Below, piece by piece: positions 41,097 to 48,970 of a DNA stretch of 64,000 nt (positions within the stretch are counted from its first letter, which is position 1; each line of letters starts with the position of its first letter). The stretch spans positions 62,001-126,000 of the forward strand of contig NZ_KI421455.1 in NCBI RefSeq assembly GCF_000472705.1. The letters run 5' to 3'. This DNA comes from Mesorhizobium erdmanii USDA 3471. GTDB taxonomy: Bacteria > Pseudomonadota > Alphaproteobacteria > Rhizobiales > Rhizobiaceae. A program made the translations under genes and the position numbers. The notes beneath the pieces were generated by a model. It was not told the origin of the DNA and made no database searches. It was given only the letters and a program-made list of their open reading frames with translations.

Positions 41097-44000
41097 GCGG
41101 CGCGTTCCGCATCCCGAGAGCCGGTCGCCTCAGCCAGGCCAAGACCGCGCGATTCTCGTTCGACGGCCAGTCCTATACCGGAATCGAGGGCGATACGCTG
41201 GCGTCCGCGCTGCTTGCCAATGGCGTGCATCTGGTCGGCCGCTCGTTCAAGTACCACCGTCCGCGCGGCTTCCTGTCGGCCGGCGCGGAAGAACCCAATG
41301 CGCTGGTGCAGATCGTGCGCGACGACGCACGCAAGACGCCGAATGTGCGGGCGACCGTGCAGGAACTCTATGACGGGCTCGCCGCCAACTCGCAGAACCG
41401 CTGGCCGTCGCTGGCCTTCGACGTCGGTGCAGTCAACGACCTGGCGTCACCGCTATTTTCGGCCGGCTTCTACTACAAGACCTTCATGTGGCCGAAGGCG
41501 GCCTGGAAGAGCCTTTACGAGCCCAAGATTCGCGAAGCCGCCGGCCTTGGCGTTTCGCCCGACAAGCCCGATCCCGACCATTATTCCTCGCGCTACGCGC
41601 ATTGCGACGTGCTGGTGCTGGGCGGCGGTGCCGCCGGCATCGCGGCGGCGTTGGCGGCGGCCGAGACCGGCGTGCGTGTCATCCTGGCAGACGAGCAGGC
41701 CGAGTTCGGCGGCAGCCTGCGTTTCGAGACGGGGGCGAGGATCGACGGCCAGGACGGTTTTGCCTGGGCTAAAGGTGCGATCGCCAGGCTGAGCGCGATG
41801 GACAATGTCCGCGTGCTTTCGCGCACAACGGCGTTTGGCTATTACGCGCAGAATTTCGTCGGCCTGGTCGAGCGCGTCAGCGATCACCTGAAAGCGCCCG
41901 GCCATGACTTGCCGCGCGAGCGGCTGTGGCAGGTGCGCGCCAAGCGTGTCGTGCTGGCCTCGGGCGCAATCGAGCGCCACATGGTGTTCGCCAACAATGA
42001 CCGGCCGGGAATCATGCTGGCGGGCGCGGCGCGCACCTTCCTCAACCAGTATGGCGTGGCGGTCGGCAGGAATGTTGGCGTCTACACTGCCAATGATTCC
42101 GCTTACGCCGCGGCGATCGACCTGAAGAAGGCCGGCGTCAACGTGGCGGCGATCGTCGATCTGCGCGACAACCCGACCGGACCGGTGATCGACGAGGCGC
42201 GGGCGCTCGGCATCGAGATCAATTTCGGCCGCGCGGTGATCCGCGCCGGCGGCAAATTGCGGGTGTCGTCGATGACCGTGCAGCCGAAGAATGGCGGCGG
42301 CGAGCGCACCATTGCCGTCGACGCGATCCTGATGTCGGCGGGCTGGACGCCGTCGGTACATCTGTTCTCGCAGTCGCGCGGCAAGGTCGCCTTCAACGAC
42401 GAGACCAAGCGCTTCGTGCCGGGCACCTATGCGCAAGACTGCGTCTCGGTCGGCGCCTGCAACGGCACCGACGGACTGTCGGCAACGGTGGACGAAGCCT
42501 ATGCGGCCGGCGCCAAGGCGGCCAAGGACGCCAATGCCAGGGATTATGGGGCGAAAACCGCCAAGGGCGCCAAGCCCAAGGTCGATGCCTCGGAGAGCTG
42601 GTCGCGCGGCATGCTGGGCGCGGCGCCCGGCGCCGGGCCGGACACCACGGTGAAGGCGTTCGTCGACTTTCAGAACGACGTCACCGCCAAGGACATCCGC
42701 CAGGCGGTGCATGAAGGCATGCGCTCGATCGAGCACGTCAAGCGCTTCACCACCAACGGCATGGCCACGGACCAGGGCAAGACCTCCAACATGCACGGTC
42801 TGGCGATCGCCGCGGAGACGCTGGGCAAGCCGATCCCCGAAGTCGGCCTGACCACCTTCCGTGCGCCCTATACGCCTGTCACCTTCGGTGCGATCGTCAG
42901 CCATGCACGCGGGCCGCTGTTCGATCCGACGCGCAAGACGGCGACGCATCCGTGGGCCGAAGCGCAAGGTGCTGTGTTCGAGGATGTCGGGCAGTGGAAG
43001 CGCGCCTGGTATTTCCCGAAGACCGGCGAAGACATGCATTCGGCGGTCGACCGCGAATGCGTTGCCGTGCGCACCACGGCCGGCCTGTTCGATGCCTCGA
43101 CGCTCGGCAAGATCGAAGTGGTTGGGCCGGATGCGGCGAAGTTCATGGAACTGCTCTACACCAATCCATGGGAGAAGCTGGAACCGGGCCGTTGCCGATA
43201 CGGCATCATGCTGCGCGAGGACGGCTTCATCTATGATGACGGCGTCGTCGGCAGGCTGGCGCCGGATCGTTTCCATGTGACGACGACGACCGGCGGCGCG
43301 CCGCGCGTCATGAACCATATGGAGGACTATCTCCAGACCGAGTTCCCGCATCTCAATGTCTGGCTGACCTCGATCACCGAGCAGTGGGCGGTCATCGCGG
43401 TGCAAGGCCCCAAGTCGCGGGACATCATCGCACCGCTGGTCGAAGGCATCGACATGTCGGATGAGGCGCTGCCGCATATGTCGGTGCGTGAAGGCAAGAT
43501 CTGCGGCGTGCCGACAAGGCTGTTCCGCATGTCGTTCACCGGCGAGCGCGGCTTCGAGGTCAACGTGCCGGCCGATTACGGCCAGGCCGTGTGGGAAGCG
43601 CTGTGGGCCGAAGGCCAAAAGCATGGTGCCACGGCCTACGGCACCGAAGCCATGCACGTGCTGCGCGCCGAAAAGGGCTACATCATCGTCGGCCAGGATA
43701 CGGACGGCACGGTGACGCCGAACGATGCCGGGCTCGACTGGGCGGTCGGCAAAAAGAAGGCCGACTTCGTCGGTATCAGAGGCATGGCGCGGCTGGATCT
43801 GGTCGCCAAGGGCCGCAAGCAACTGGTTGGTCTGAAGACCAAGGACCCCAAGGTGGTGCTGGAAGAGGGCGCGCAGATCGTCGAGGATCCCAAACAAGCG
43901 ATCCCGATGAAGATGATCGGCCATGTCACCTCGAGCTACTGGTCGCAGAATTGCGGCCGCTCGATCGCGCTGGCACTGGTTGCCGGCGGCCGCGATCGGG

Positions 44001-44101
44001 TGGGCGATACGCTTTATGTGCCGATGCCGAACGGGGTGATCGAAGTGGAGGTTACCGGCATGGTGTTCTTCGACGAGACGGGAGGGCGCCTCAATGGCTA
44101 A
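41093..44101 (+). CDS. soxA: Sarcosine oxidase subunit alpha
   Basis: SoxA is the large subunit, which holds NAD+ and, through its C-terminal domain, a tetrahydrofolate site for making 5,10-methylene-THF. The 1002-residue protein starts with a ferredoxin-like domain (RFSFDGQSYTGIEGDTLASA), has an NAD(P)-binding Rossmann motif near residue 175 (VLGGGAAGIAAALAAAETGV) and an aminomethyltransferase-like (GcvT) domain from about residue 605 (FDPTRKTATHPWAEAQGAVF to the end). It overlaps soxD and soxG, four and eight bases respectively, so the operon is tightly packed. Confidence 0.95.
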   Translation: MSGAFRIPRAGRLSQAKTARFSFDGQSYTGIEGDTLASALLANGVHLVGRSFKYHRPRGFLSAGAEEPNALVQIVRDDARKTPNVRATVQELYDGLAANSQNRWPSLAFDVGAVNDLASPLFSAGFYYKTFMWPKAAWKSLYEPKIREAAGLGVSPDKPDPDHYSSRYAHCDVLVLGGGAAGIAAALAAAETGVRVILADEQAEFGGSLRFETGARIDGQDGFAWAKGAIARLSAMDNVRVLSRTTAFGYYAQNFVGLVERVSDHLKAPGHDLPRERLWQVRAKRVVLASGAIERHMVFANNDRPGIMLAGAARTFLNQYGVAVGRNVGVYTANDSAYAAAIDLKKAGVNVAAIVDLRDNPTGPVIDEARALGIEINFGRAVIRAGGKLRVSSMTVQPKNGGGERTIAVDAILMSAGWTPSVHLFSQSRGKVAFNDETKRFVPGTYAQDCVSVGACNGTDGLSATVDEAYAAGAKAAKDANARDYGAKTAKGAKPKVDASESWSRGMLGAAPGAGPDTTVKAFVDFQNDVTAKDIRQAVHEGMRSIEHVKRFTTNGMATDQGKTSNMHGLAIAAETLGKPIPEVGLTTFRAPYTPVTFGAIVSHARGPLFDPTRKTATHPWAEAQGAVFEDVGQWKRAWYFPKTGEDMHSAVDRECVAVRTTAGLFDASTLGKIEVVGPDAAKFMELLYTNPWEKLEPGRCRYGIMLREDGFIYDDGVVGRLAPDRFHVTTTTGGAPRVMNHMEDYLQTEFPHLNVWLTSITEQWAVIAVQGPKSRDIIAPLVEGIDMSDEALPHMSVREGKICGVPTRLFRMSFTGERGFEVNVPADYGQAVWEALWAEGQKHGATAYGTEAMHVLRAEKGYIIVGQDTDGTVTPNDAGLDWAVGKKKADFVGIRGMARLDLVAKGRKQLVGLKTKDPKVVLEEGAQIVEDPKQAIPMKMIGHVTSSYWSQNCGRSIALALVAGGRDRVGDTLYVPMPNGVIEVEVTGMVFFDETGGRLNG

Positions 44102-44678
44102 GGCCGCTGCAAAGAAAACGGCTCCGGTCGCATCGCCTTCGGTCGAGCGCCGCCCTGCATTGGCCGGGCGCAGCACGTCCGCGACAGGCGTCAAGGTCGA
44201 AGTGCTGCCGCCGGCCGAACGCATCTCGCTGCGCGCGCCGGAGGCTTCGGCCGCGGCGCTTTCGAAGGCGCTCGGCGTGCCCTTGCCGAAAAAGCCCAAG
44301 ACCTCGGCATCGAAGGCAGGCCGCACCGCACTGTGGCTTGGCCCCGACGAATGGTTGGTCATCGACGAGGCCGGCAACGACCCACTCGCCGATTGCGCAA
44401 AGGTTTCCGCGTTGCATTCGGCAGTCGGCATCTCGCATCGCAACATCGCGATCTCCGTCGCTGGTCCGGCGGCCGAAGCCGCGATCAATTCGGGCTGCCC
44501 GCAGGATCTTTCGCTCGAAGCCTTCCCGGTGGGAGCGGCCTCGCGCACCATCCTCGGCAAGGCCGAGATCGTGCTGTTGCGCACGGCCGCCGACGCATTC
44601 CGGGTCGAGTGCTGGCGTTCTTTCTCGGACTATGTCTTTACTTTCCTGTCCGAAGGGGCACGCGACGCGGCCGGCTGA
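44094..44678 (+). CDS. soxG: Sarcosine oxidase subunit gamma
   Basis: SoxG is the fourth subunit of the heterotetrameric enzyme. The 194-residue protein overlaps soxA by eight bases. Typical segments are GRTALWLGPDEWLVIDEAGN and GISHRNIAISVAGPAAEAAI, followed by INSGCPQDLSLEAFPVGAAS and TAADAFRVECWRSFSDYVFT. The first ~30 residues are Ala/Lys rich and not conserved. With soxBDA it completes the glycine betaine/sarcosine degradation step. Confidence 0.92.
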   Translation: MAKAAAKKTAPVASPSVERRPALAGRSTSATGVKVEVLPPAERISLRAPEASAAALSKALGVPLPKKPKTSASKAGRTALWLGPDEWLVIDEAGNDPLADCAKVSALHSAVGISHRNIAISVAGPAAEAAINSGCPQDLSLEAFPVGAASRTILGKAEIVLLRTAADAFRVECWRSFSDYVFTFLSEGARDAAG

Positions 44679-44737
44679 TCCCGGAACGTTTGCCGCCAGC
44701 GCCCGTTGTGCGGAAACAGGTCGAGGGAGAACTGCCG

Positions 44738-44968
44738 ATGCCGTCGAAGTCCGCGCCGAAATCGCCGGTGAAAAAGACGCCGGCCGTTCGTTCGCTTGAA
44801 CATGAGCGGCTTCACGAGGTCAACGCCGAAGAGGAACTCGAGGAAGGCCTCGAGGACACGTTCCCGGCCAGTGACCCGGTGTCCATTATCAGTTCGGCGA
44901 TCCCCGGCGCGCCGGCCAAGCCGGGCAAGGCCAAGACCGTCCCCGGACGGAAGAGCCGCAAGCCCTGA
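44738..44968 (+). CDS. Small acidic protein of unknown function
   Basis: A 76-residue protein from the ATG at 44738, with GAGGGAGA at 44723-44730 as ribosome site. A basic N-terminus (MPSKSAPKSPVKKTP) leads to an acidic helix (HERLHEVNAEEELEEGLEDT) and then FPASDPVSIISSAIPG and a Lys/Pro tail. The EGLEDTFPASDPVS motif recurs in short proteins of many alphaproteobacteria; its function is unknown. It may be transcribed with the sox operon, 59 bases upstream. Confidence 0.7.
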   Translation: MPSKSAPKSPVKKTPAVRSLEHERLHEVNAEEELEEGLEDTFPASDPVSIISSAIPGAPAKPGKAKTVPGRKSRKP

Positions 44969-45046
44969 TTTTCCGCAATTTTGGTCGAGAGGCATCTTCC
45001 CAAGCCATTGCCAGTTGAGATATTCAAAGCGCTTTGGAGAGGAAAA

Positions 45047-45832
45047 ATGCCGATAAAAGCTGTCGTCTGGGGCGAGAACGTCCATGAGCAGACCAATGCC
45101 GCCGTGCGCGACCTCTATCCGTTGACCATGCATGGCACCATCGCCGCGGCGCTCAACCAGGACAAGCGCATCGAGGCGACCACCGCCACCTTGCAGGAAC
45201 CAGAGCACGGCCTGAGCGAGAAGCGCCTGGCGGCCACCGACGTGCTGATATGGTGGGGCCATGCGGCGCATGGCGAGGTCAAGGACGAGGTCGTCGAACG
45301 CGTGCAAAAGCGGGTCTGGGAAGGCATGGGGTTGATCGTGCTGCATTCCGGCCACTACTCGAAGATCTTCAAACGGCTGATGGGCACGCCCTGTTCGCTG
45401 AAGTGGCGCGAGGCAGGCGAGCGCGAGCGGGTCTGGGCGATCAACCGCAGCCACCCGATCGCGCAAGGCATCGGCGAATGCCTGGAGATCGGCGAGACGG
45501 AAATGTATGGCGAGCCGTTCGCGGTGCCGGAGCCGCTGGAGACGGTGTTCGTCTCCTGGTACGAGGGCGGCGAGGTGTTCCGGTCGGGACTGACCTACCA
45601 GCGTGGCGCCGGCCGCATCTTCTATTTCTCACCCGGCCACGAGACCTATCCGATCTACCACAATGAGGGCGTGCAGCAGGTGCTGCGCAATGCGGTGCAC
45701 TGGGCGCACAACCCGGCACCCGCATGGTCCGGCATCACCAACGCGCCGAACGTGCCGACGGACAAGGCCAAGGAGAAGATCGTCCAGAAGGGCCTGCGCC
45801 TGCATGCCGACGGCGACAAGGGCCTGAGTTGA
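45047..45832 (+). CDS. ThuA domain protein (trehalose utilization type)
   Basis: A 261-residue protein of the ThuA family, a glutamine-amidotransferase-like fold. Family signatures are VVWGENVHEQTNAAVRDLYP, LIWWGHAAHGEVKDEVVERV, GLIVLHSGHYSKIFKRLMG and RIFYFSPGHETYPIYHNEGV. In Rhizobium/Sinorhizobium the thuEFGKAB cluster imports trehalose and related disaccharides, and ThuA with ThuB convert them to 3-keto forms; here only ThuA- and ThuB-like proteins are adjacent, without the transporter. The ATG at 45047 follows GGAGAGGAAAA. Substrate is unproven. Confidence 0.85.
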   Translation: MPIKAVVWGENVHEQTNAAVRDLYPLTMHGTIAAALNQDKRIEATTATLQEPEHGLSEKRLAATDVLIWWGHAAHGEVKDEVVERVQKRVWEGMGLIVLHSGHYSKIFKRLMGTPCSLKWREAGERERVWAINRSHPIAQGIGECLEIGETEMYGEPFAVPEPLETVFVSWYEGGEVFRSGLTYQRGAGRIFYFSPGHETYPIYHNEGVQQVLRNAVHWAHNPAPAWSGITNAPNVPTDKAKEKIVQKGLRLHADGDKGLS

Positions 45833-45865
45833 TGGGCGGCTTGAGTTAATGAGGGATCTGATCTG

Positions 45866-46915
45866 ATGCATCGACTGCTCTTGCTAGGCACCGGCTGGAT
45901 CGCCGGACATCATATCGAGGAGTTCGCAAAGGTTCCTGGCTGCAGCATTGTCGCCTGTGTCGATCAACTGCCTGGCCGCGCGGCGGCGTTTGCCGCCGCC
46001 AACCAGATCGGCGTTTCTTTCGAGAGCCTTGAAGCGGCGATCGCCTGGGGCAATTTCGACGCCGCCATCAATGCGACACCGGACGGTGTGCACAAGGCAA
46101 CGACGCTGGCGCTGCTTGCGGCGGGAAAGCACGTGTTCTGCGAAAAGCCGCTGGCGCCGAACCATGCCGACGCGCTCGATATGGTGCGAGCCGCCGAGGC
46201 GGCTGGCGTCGTCAACATGGTCAATCTCACCTACCGCAATTCACCGGCGATCCAGGAAGCGCGGCGTCTGGTGTTGGCCGGCGCGATCGGCGAATTGCGC
46301 CATGTCGAGGCGAGCTACAAGCAGAGCTGGCTGGTCAGCAAATCCTGGGGTGACTGGCGGGTCGAGGACAAATGGCTGTGGCGCCTGTCCACCCGGCACG
46401 GTTCGACGGGGGTTCTGGGCGATGTCGGCATCCACATCTTGGACTTCGCCACCTATGGCGCGGCTCAGGATATCGTCAGTCTGCACGCCGATCTGGTGAC
46501 GTTTCCGAAGGCCGAGGGCGACCAGATCGGGGACTATGTGCTGGACGCCAATGACAGCGTTGCGATGACGGCGCGGCTAAGGTCCGGCGCGCTGGCAACG
46601 ATCATGGCGAGCCGCTACACGACCGGCCACGGCAATGACCTGTCACTGGCCCTGCACGGCACAAAAGGAGCGCTCAAGGTCGAGACCGACGGCAAGGCAG
46701 CGCGGCTGTCGGCGTGCATGGGCGAGGATGTCGATGTCCAGCTCTGGCGAGAGCTGGCACTGCCGGAGGTAAAGCGCAACGCCCGGCGTTTTGCCGACGC
46801 GCTGGATAGCGGACAGAACGGCGATCCGTCCTTCCGGCGCGCCGCCGACATGCAGAAGCTGATCGACGCCGCCTTCGAGAGTTCAGCGGCCAAGCTGCCG
46901 GTCTCGATCGGCTGA
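45866..46915 (+). CDS. Gfo/Idh/MocA family oxidoreductase (ThuB-like)
   Basis: A 349-residue NAD(P)-dependent sugar oxidoreductase. The Rossmann motif is LLLGTGWIAGHHIEEFAKVP, and the signature lysine-proline pair is GKHVFCEKPLAPNHADALDM. The second domain has GSTGVLGDVGIHILDFATYG, which holds the Asp and His near the active site. The gene starts 33 bases after the ThuA gene and both likely act on the same sugar, perhaps oxidising it at C3. Myo-inositol-type substrates are also possible. Confidence 0.87.
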   Translation: MHRLLLLGTGWIAGHHIEEFAKVPGCSIVACVDQLPGRAAAFAAANQIGVSFESLEAAIAWGNFDAAINATPDGVHKATTLALLAAGKHVFCEKPLAPNHADALDMVRAAEAAGVVNMVNLTYRNSPAIQEARRLVLAGAIGELRHVEASYKQSWLVSKSWGDWRVEDKWLWRLSTRHGSTGVLGDVGIHILDFATYGAAQDIVSLHADLVTFPKAEGDQIGDYVLDANDSVAMTARLRSGALATIMASRYTTGHGNDLSLALHGTKGALKVETDGKAARLSACMGEDVDVQLWRELALPEVKRNARRFADALDSGQNGDPSFRRAADMQKLIDAAFESSAAKLPVSIG

Positions 46916-46925
46916 TCTACTCTGC

Positions 46926-46945
46926 TGGCCGGCTTGTGCCGGCCA
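46926..46945 (+). terminator. Possible terminator of the ThuA/ThuB operon
   Basis: TGGCCGGC and GCCGGCCA form an eight-base stem around TTGT, 10 bases after the oxidoreductase stop. No clear T run follows, so confidence is limited. It lies between convergent genes. Confidence 0.4.
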
Positions 46946-46965
46946 TAAGCGATTTCTTGCAATTG

Positions 46966-47214
46966 TCAGAACGCGCTCGGCATGATCCACGGGTTGACGC
47001 TGATGCCGAGTCGCGGGCCCTTGGCTTCAGCAGTGTTTTCCGTGCTGTTCTTCTTCGCGACCGAGCCGGTCGAGGCGCAATCGAGCTTCACATTGGTCTT
47101 GGTGTCGACGCAGGTCGTGGCTGCCGGGTGCTTTACCGGATGAGTGGTGTTGGCGGCAAAGGCCGAGCCGGAAAGGGCCAGAACGGCGGCGAGGGTGAGG
47201 AGGGTCTTTTTCAT
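46966..47214 (-). CDS. Small secreted protein of unknown function
   Basis: An 82-residue protein from the ATG at 47214. It has a signal peptide (MKKTLLTLAAVLALSGSAFA, then AN) and a short mature part with two cysteines (HPAATTCVDTKTNVKLDCAS) that could form a disulphide, then a polar stretch and GPRLGISVNPWIMPSAF. The family is not recognised. Its promoter region holds three palindromic operator-like sites at 47247-47320, so its expression is probably regulated by the nearby TetR protein or another factor. Confidence 0.72.
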   Translation of the reverse strand: MKKTLLTLAAVLALSGSAFAANTTHPVKHPAATTCVDTKTNVKLDCASTGSVAKKNSTENTAEAKGPRLGISVNPWIMPSAF

Positions 47215-47246
47215 TGTCGGTCTCCGTTTCGACGGCTGAATTCTTT

Positions 47247-47260
47247 TCGTACATGTACGA
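47247..47260. promoter_or_regulatory. Palindromic operator-like site A
   Basis: TCGTACATGTACGA is a perfect 14-base palindrome, 33 bases before the small secreted protein start. It shares its half-site with sites B and C. Confidence 0.6.
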
Positions 47261-47264
47261 TGTT

Positions 47265-47278
47265 TCGTACAGATACGA
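47265..47278. promoter_or_regulatory. Palindromic operator-like site B
   Basis: TCGTACAGATACGA is a near-perfect palindrome whose centre is 18 bases from the centre of site A. Together A and B cover the likely core promoter of the small secreted protein gene. Confidence 0.55.
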
Positions 47279-47304
47279 CCGCCAATCGCGAAGTTCAAGT
47301 TAGA

Positions 47305-47320
47305 ATCGTACGCGTACGAT
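47305..47320. promoter_or_regulatory. Palindromic operator-like site C
   Basis: ATCGTACGCGTACGAT is a perfect 16-base palindrome with the same TCGTAC half-site, 91 bases upstream of the gene start. Confidence 0.6.
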
Positions 47321-47345
47321 AAACTTTCTGTTAACCAAGAATTTG

Positions 47346-47395
47346 CCCCGGTCTGGCTGGGCTCCCGTCTGGCTGGGCCCCCGGTCTGGCTGGGC
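47346..47395. repeat. Three tandem copies of a ~17-base repeat
   Basis: CCCCGGTCTGGCTGGGC occurs at 47346-47362, as TCCCGTCTGGCTGGGC at 47363-47378, and again at 47379-47395. It sits between the TetR stop and the operator sites. The role is unknown. Confidence 0.7.
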
Positions 47396-47433
47396 AAAGT
47401 GGCGAGAAAGTATGGAAAAGAAGGAGATGTCGT

Positions 47434-48078
47434 TCAGCCGTTGACCGGTGTTTCGGTCAGCGGGGGCACGTTCTGCGTGCTAAGCGCGGCCATTTGGAAA
47501 TCGCACATCCGCTTCACGAAGGCATACGGGTCGCCGAAGGGATAGAAAGGGAAGGTGATCAGCAGCGAGATCGTGCCGTGGCCCACCGCCCACAGCATGG
47601 TGGCGATGGCGCGCGGGTCGCCCTGCAGCTTGCCAGCGGCGACACAGGCTTCGACCCTGGTGATCAGCGCCTTCATCGCCGGGTTGGCCTCGTGCATCTC
47701 TTGAAAACTCCGGCCTTCCGGGGGCCTGGTCTTTTCGGTCATGAAGACAGTGCGATATTCATTGGGATTGCCGAGCCCGAACGCGGCGTATTCGGTCATC
47801 ACCGCCCGCAAGGCTTCGATCGGATCATCTGACGAGTGCTCCTCGATGCGGCGGGCCAGCGTCTCGAAGGCGTCTTCGGCCAATGCGAAAAGGATGTCCT
47901 GCTTGTCGGCGAAATAGGAATAGACCGACATCGGCGCGTAGCCGACCCGCTTGGCCAGTTTGCGGATCGTCAGGCCTTCATAGCCTTCTTCCTGGACAAG
48001 CTTATGAGCGGCCTCGACCAGCTCGGAGCGCAGTTCGGCCTTCTGTTTTTCGCGGCGTTTCTGGACGCTCGGCGGCAA
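47434..48078 (-). CDS. TetR/AcrR family transcriptional regulator
   Basis: A 214-residue regulator from a TTG start at 48078, preceded by GAAAGG seven bases upstream. The frame could extend farther, but this begins just before the DNA-binding domain. The helix-turn-helix is ELVEAAHKLVQEEGYEGLTI and RKLAKRVGYAPMSVYSYFAD. The C-terminal ligand domain resembles the WHG/TetR_C group (FGLGNPNEYRTVFMTEKT). It lies downstream of an SDR gene in a minus-strand acyl-CoA gene set and upstream of the small secreted protein, and may regulate either. The ligand is likely an acyl-CoA or aromatic compound, but this is inferred from context only. Confidence 0.82.
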   Translation of the reverse strand: MPPSVQKRREKQKAELRSELVEAAHKLVQEEGYEGLTIRKLAKRVGYAPMSVYSYFADKQDILFALAEDAFETLARRIEEHSSDDPIEALRAVMTEYAAFGLGNPNEYRTVFMTEKTRPPEGRSFQEMHEANPAMKALITRVEACVAAGKLQGDPRAIATMLWAVGHGTISLLITFPFYPFGDPYAFVKRMCDFQMAALSTQNVPPLTETPVNG

Positions 48079-48181
48079 ATCCGTGCCTTTCGGTGGTGTC
48101 TGGGTTGGTTGGTGTCTGGCTAAATTATATACGCTGTACGGAAACGGACAAGGGCACGGGAAGTTCCCAAGCGGAACGGGG

Positions 48182-48961
48182 TCAGATCGCGCCGACGCCG
48201 CCGTCGACGGCCAGCGCATGACCGGTCATGAAGGAGTTGGCCGGGTCGGCGGCGAACAGGATGGCGGTGACGACTTCTTCCACTTCGGCAACCCGCTTCA
48301 TCGGCACGCCTCGCGTCAGTTCAGCCAGCGCCTCGGCCTCCGGCGCGCCGGAGACGCGCACGAAGCTGTCCACCATCGCCGTTCGGGTGTGGGCCGGGCA
48401 GATGGCGTTGATGCGCAGGCCCTTGCTGGCATATTCGACCGCCGCCGAGCGAGTCAGGCCAACGACGCCGTGCTTGGCGGCGGCATAGACCGACAGCTTC
48501 GGCGCGCCGGACAGGCCGGCGGCCGAAGCGATGTTGACGATGGCGCCGCCTTTGCCGGATGTCTTGAACTGCCGCTCCATCTGCGGGATTTGGTGCTTCA
48601 TGGCATAGAAGACGCCGAGCAGGTCGATCTCCAGCACACGGCGCGCCTCGTCGGAGGGGACCTGCGGCAGACGCACAAAGCTCTGGACAATGCCAGCATT
48701 GTTGACGGCGATATCCAGCCTGCCGAATTTTTCGATCGCCAGCCCGACCAGATCCTCGGACAGTTTCTCGTCGGCTACGTTGCCGGCCAGGATCGCCGTT
48801 TCGGACGGCAACATGCCGGCAAGGTCGGCGAGCGCCTTTTCGTCGATGTCCGACAGCACCAGCCGCGCGCCTTCGGAGGCGAAGCCTTTCGCAGCACTGC
48901 TGCCGAGGCCGCCGGCGGCTCCGGTGATCAGCACTGTTGCTCCATCAAAGCGGCCCATCAT
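48182..48961 (-). CDS. SDR family oxidoreductase
   Basis: A 259-residue short-chain dehydrogenase/reductase. The coenzyme motif is LITGAAGGLGSSAAKGFASE, with NNAGIVQSFV as the structural NNAG and the catalytic SLSVYAAAKHGVVGL-like YAAAK with Ser in NIASAAGLSG. The C-terminus carries FMTGHALAVDGGVGAI. It is classical, NAD(P)-dependent, and probably works on a 3-hydroxyacyl-CoA or a related alcohol given its neighbours. It begins nine bases before the phosphotransferase gene in the operon. Confidence 0.88.
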   Translation of the reverse strand: MMGRFDGATVLITGAAGGLGSSAAKGFASEGARLVLSDIDEKALADLAGMLPSETAILAGNVADEKLSEDLVGLAIEKFGRLDIAVNNAGIVQSFVRLPQVPSDEARRVLEIDLLGVFYAMKHQIPQMERQFKTSGKGGAIVNIASAAGLSGAPKLSVYAAAKHGVVGLTRSAAVEYASKGLRINAICPAHTRTAMVDSFVRVSGAPEAEALAELTRGVPMKRVAEVEEVVTAILFAADPANSFMTGHALAVDGGVGAI

Positions 48962-48970
48962 GTCCCCCCA

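Noticed and set aside
41453..44584. 1043-codon minus-strand open frame opposite soxA
   Set aside because: Same reason: it is antisense to soxA, rich in Arg/His/Gly, and carries no motif.
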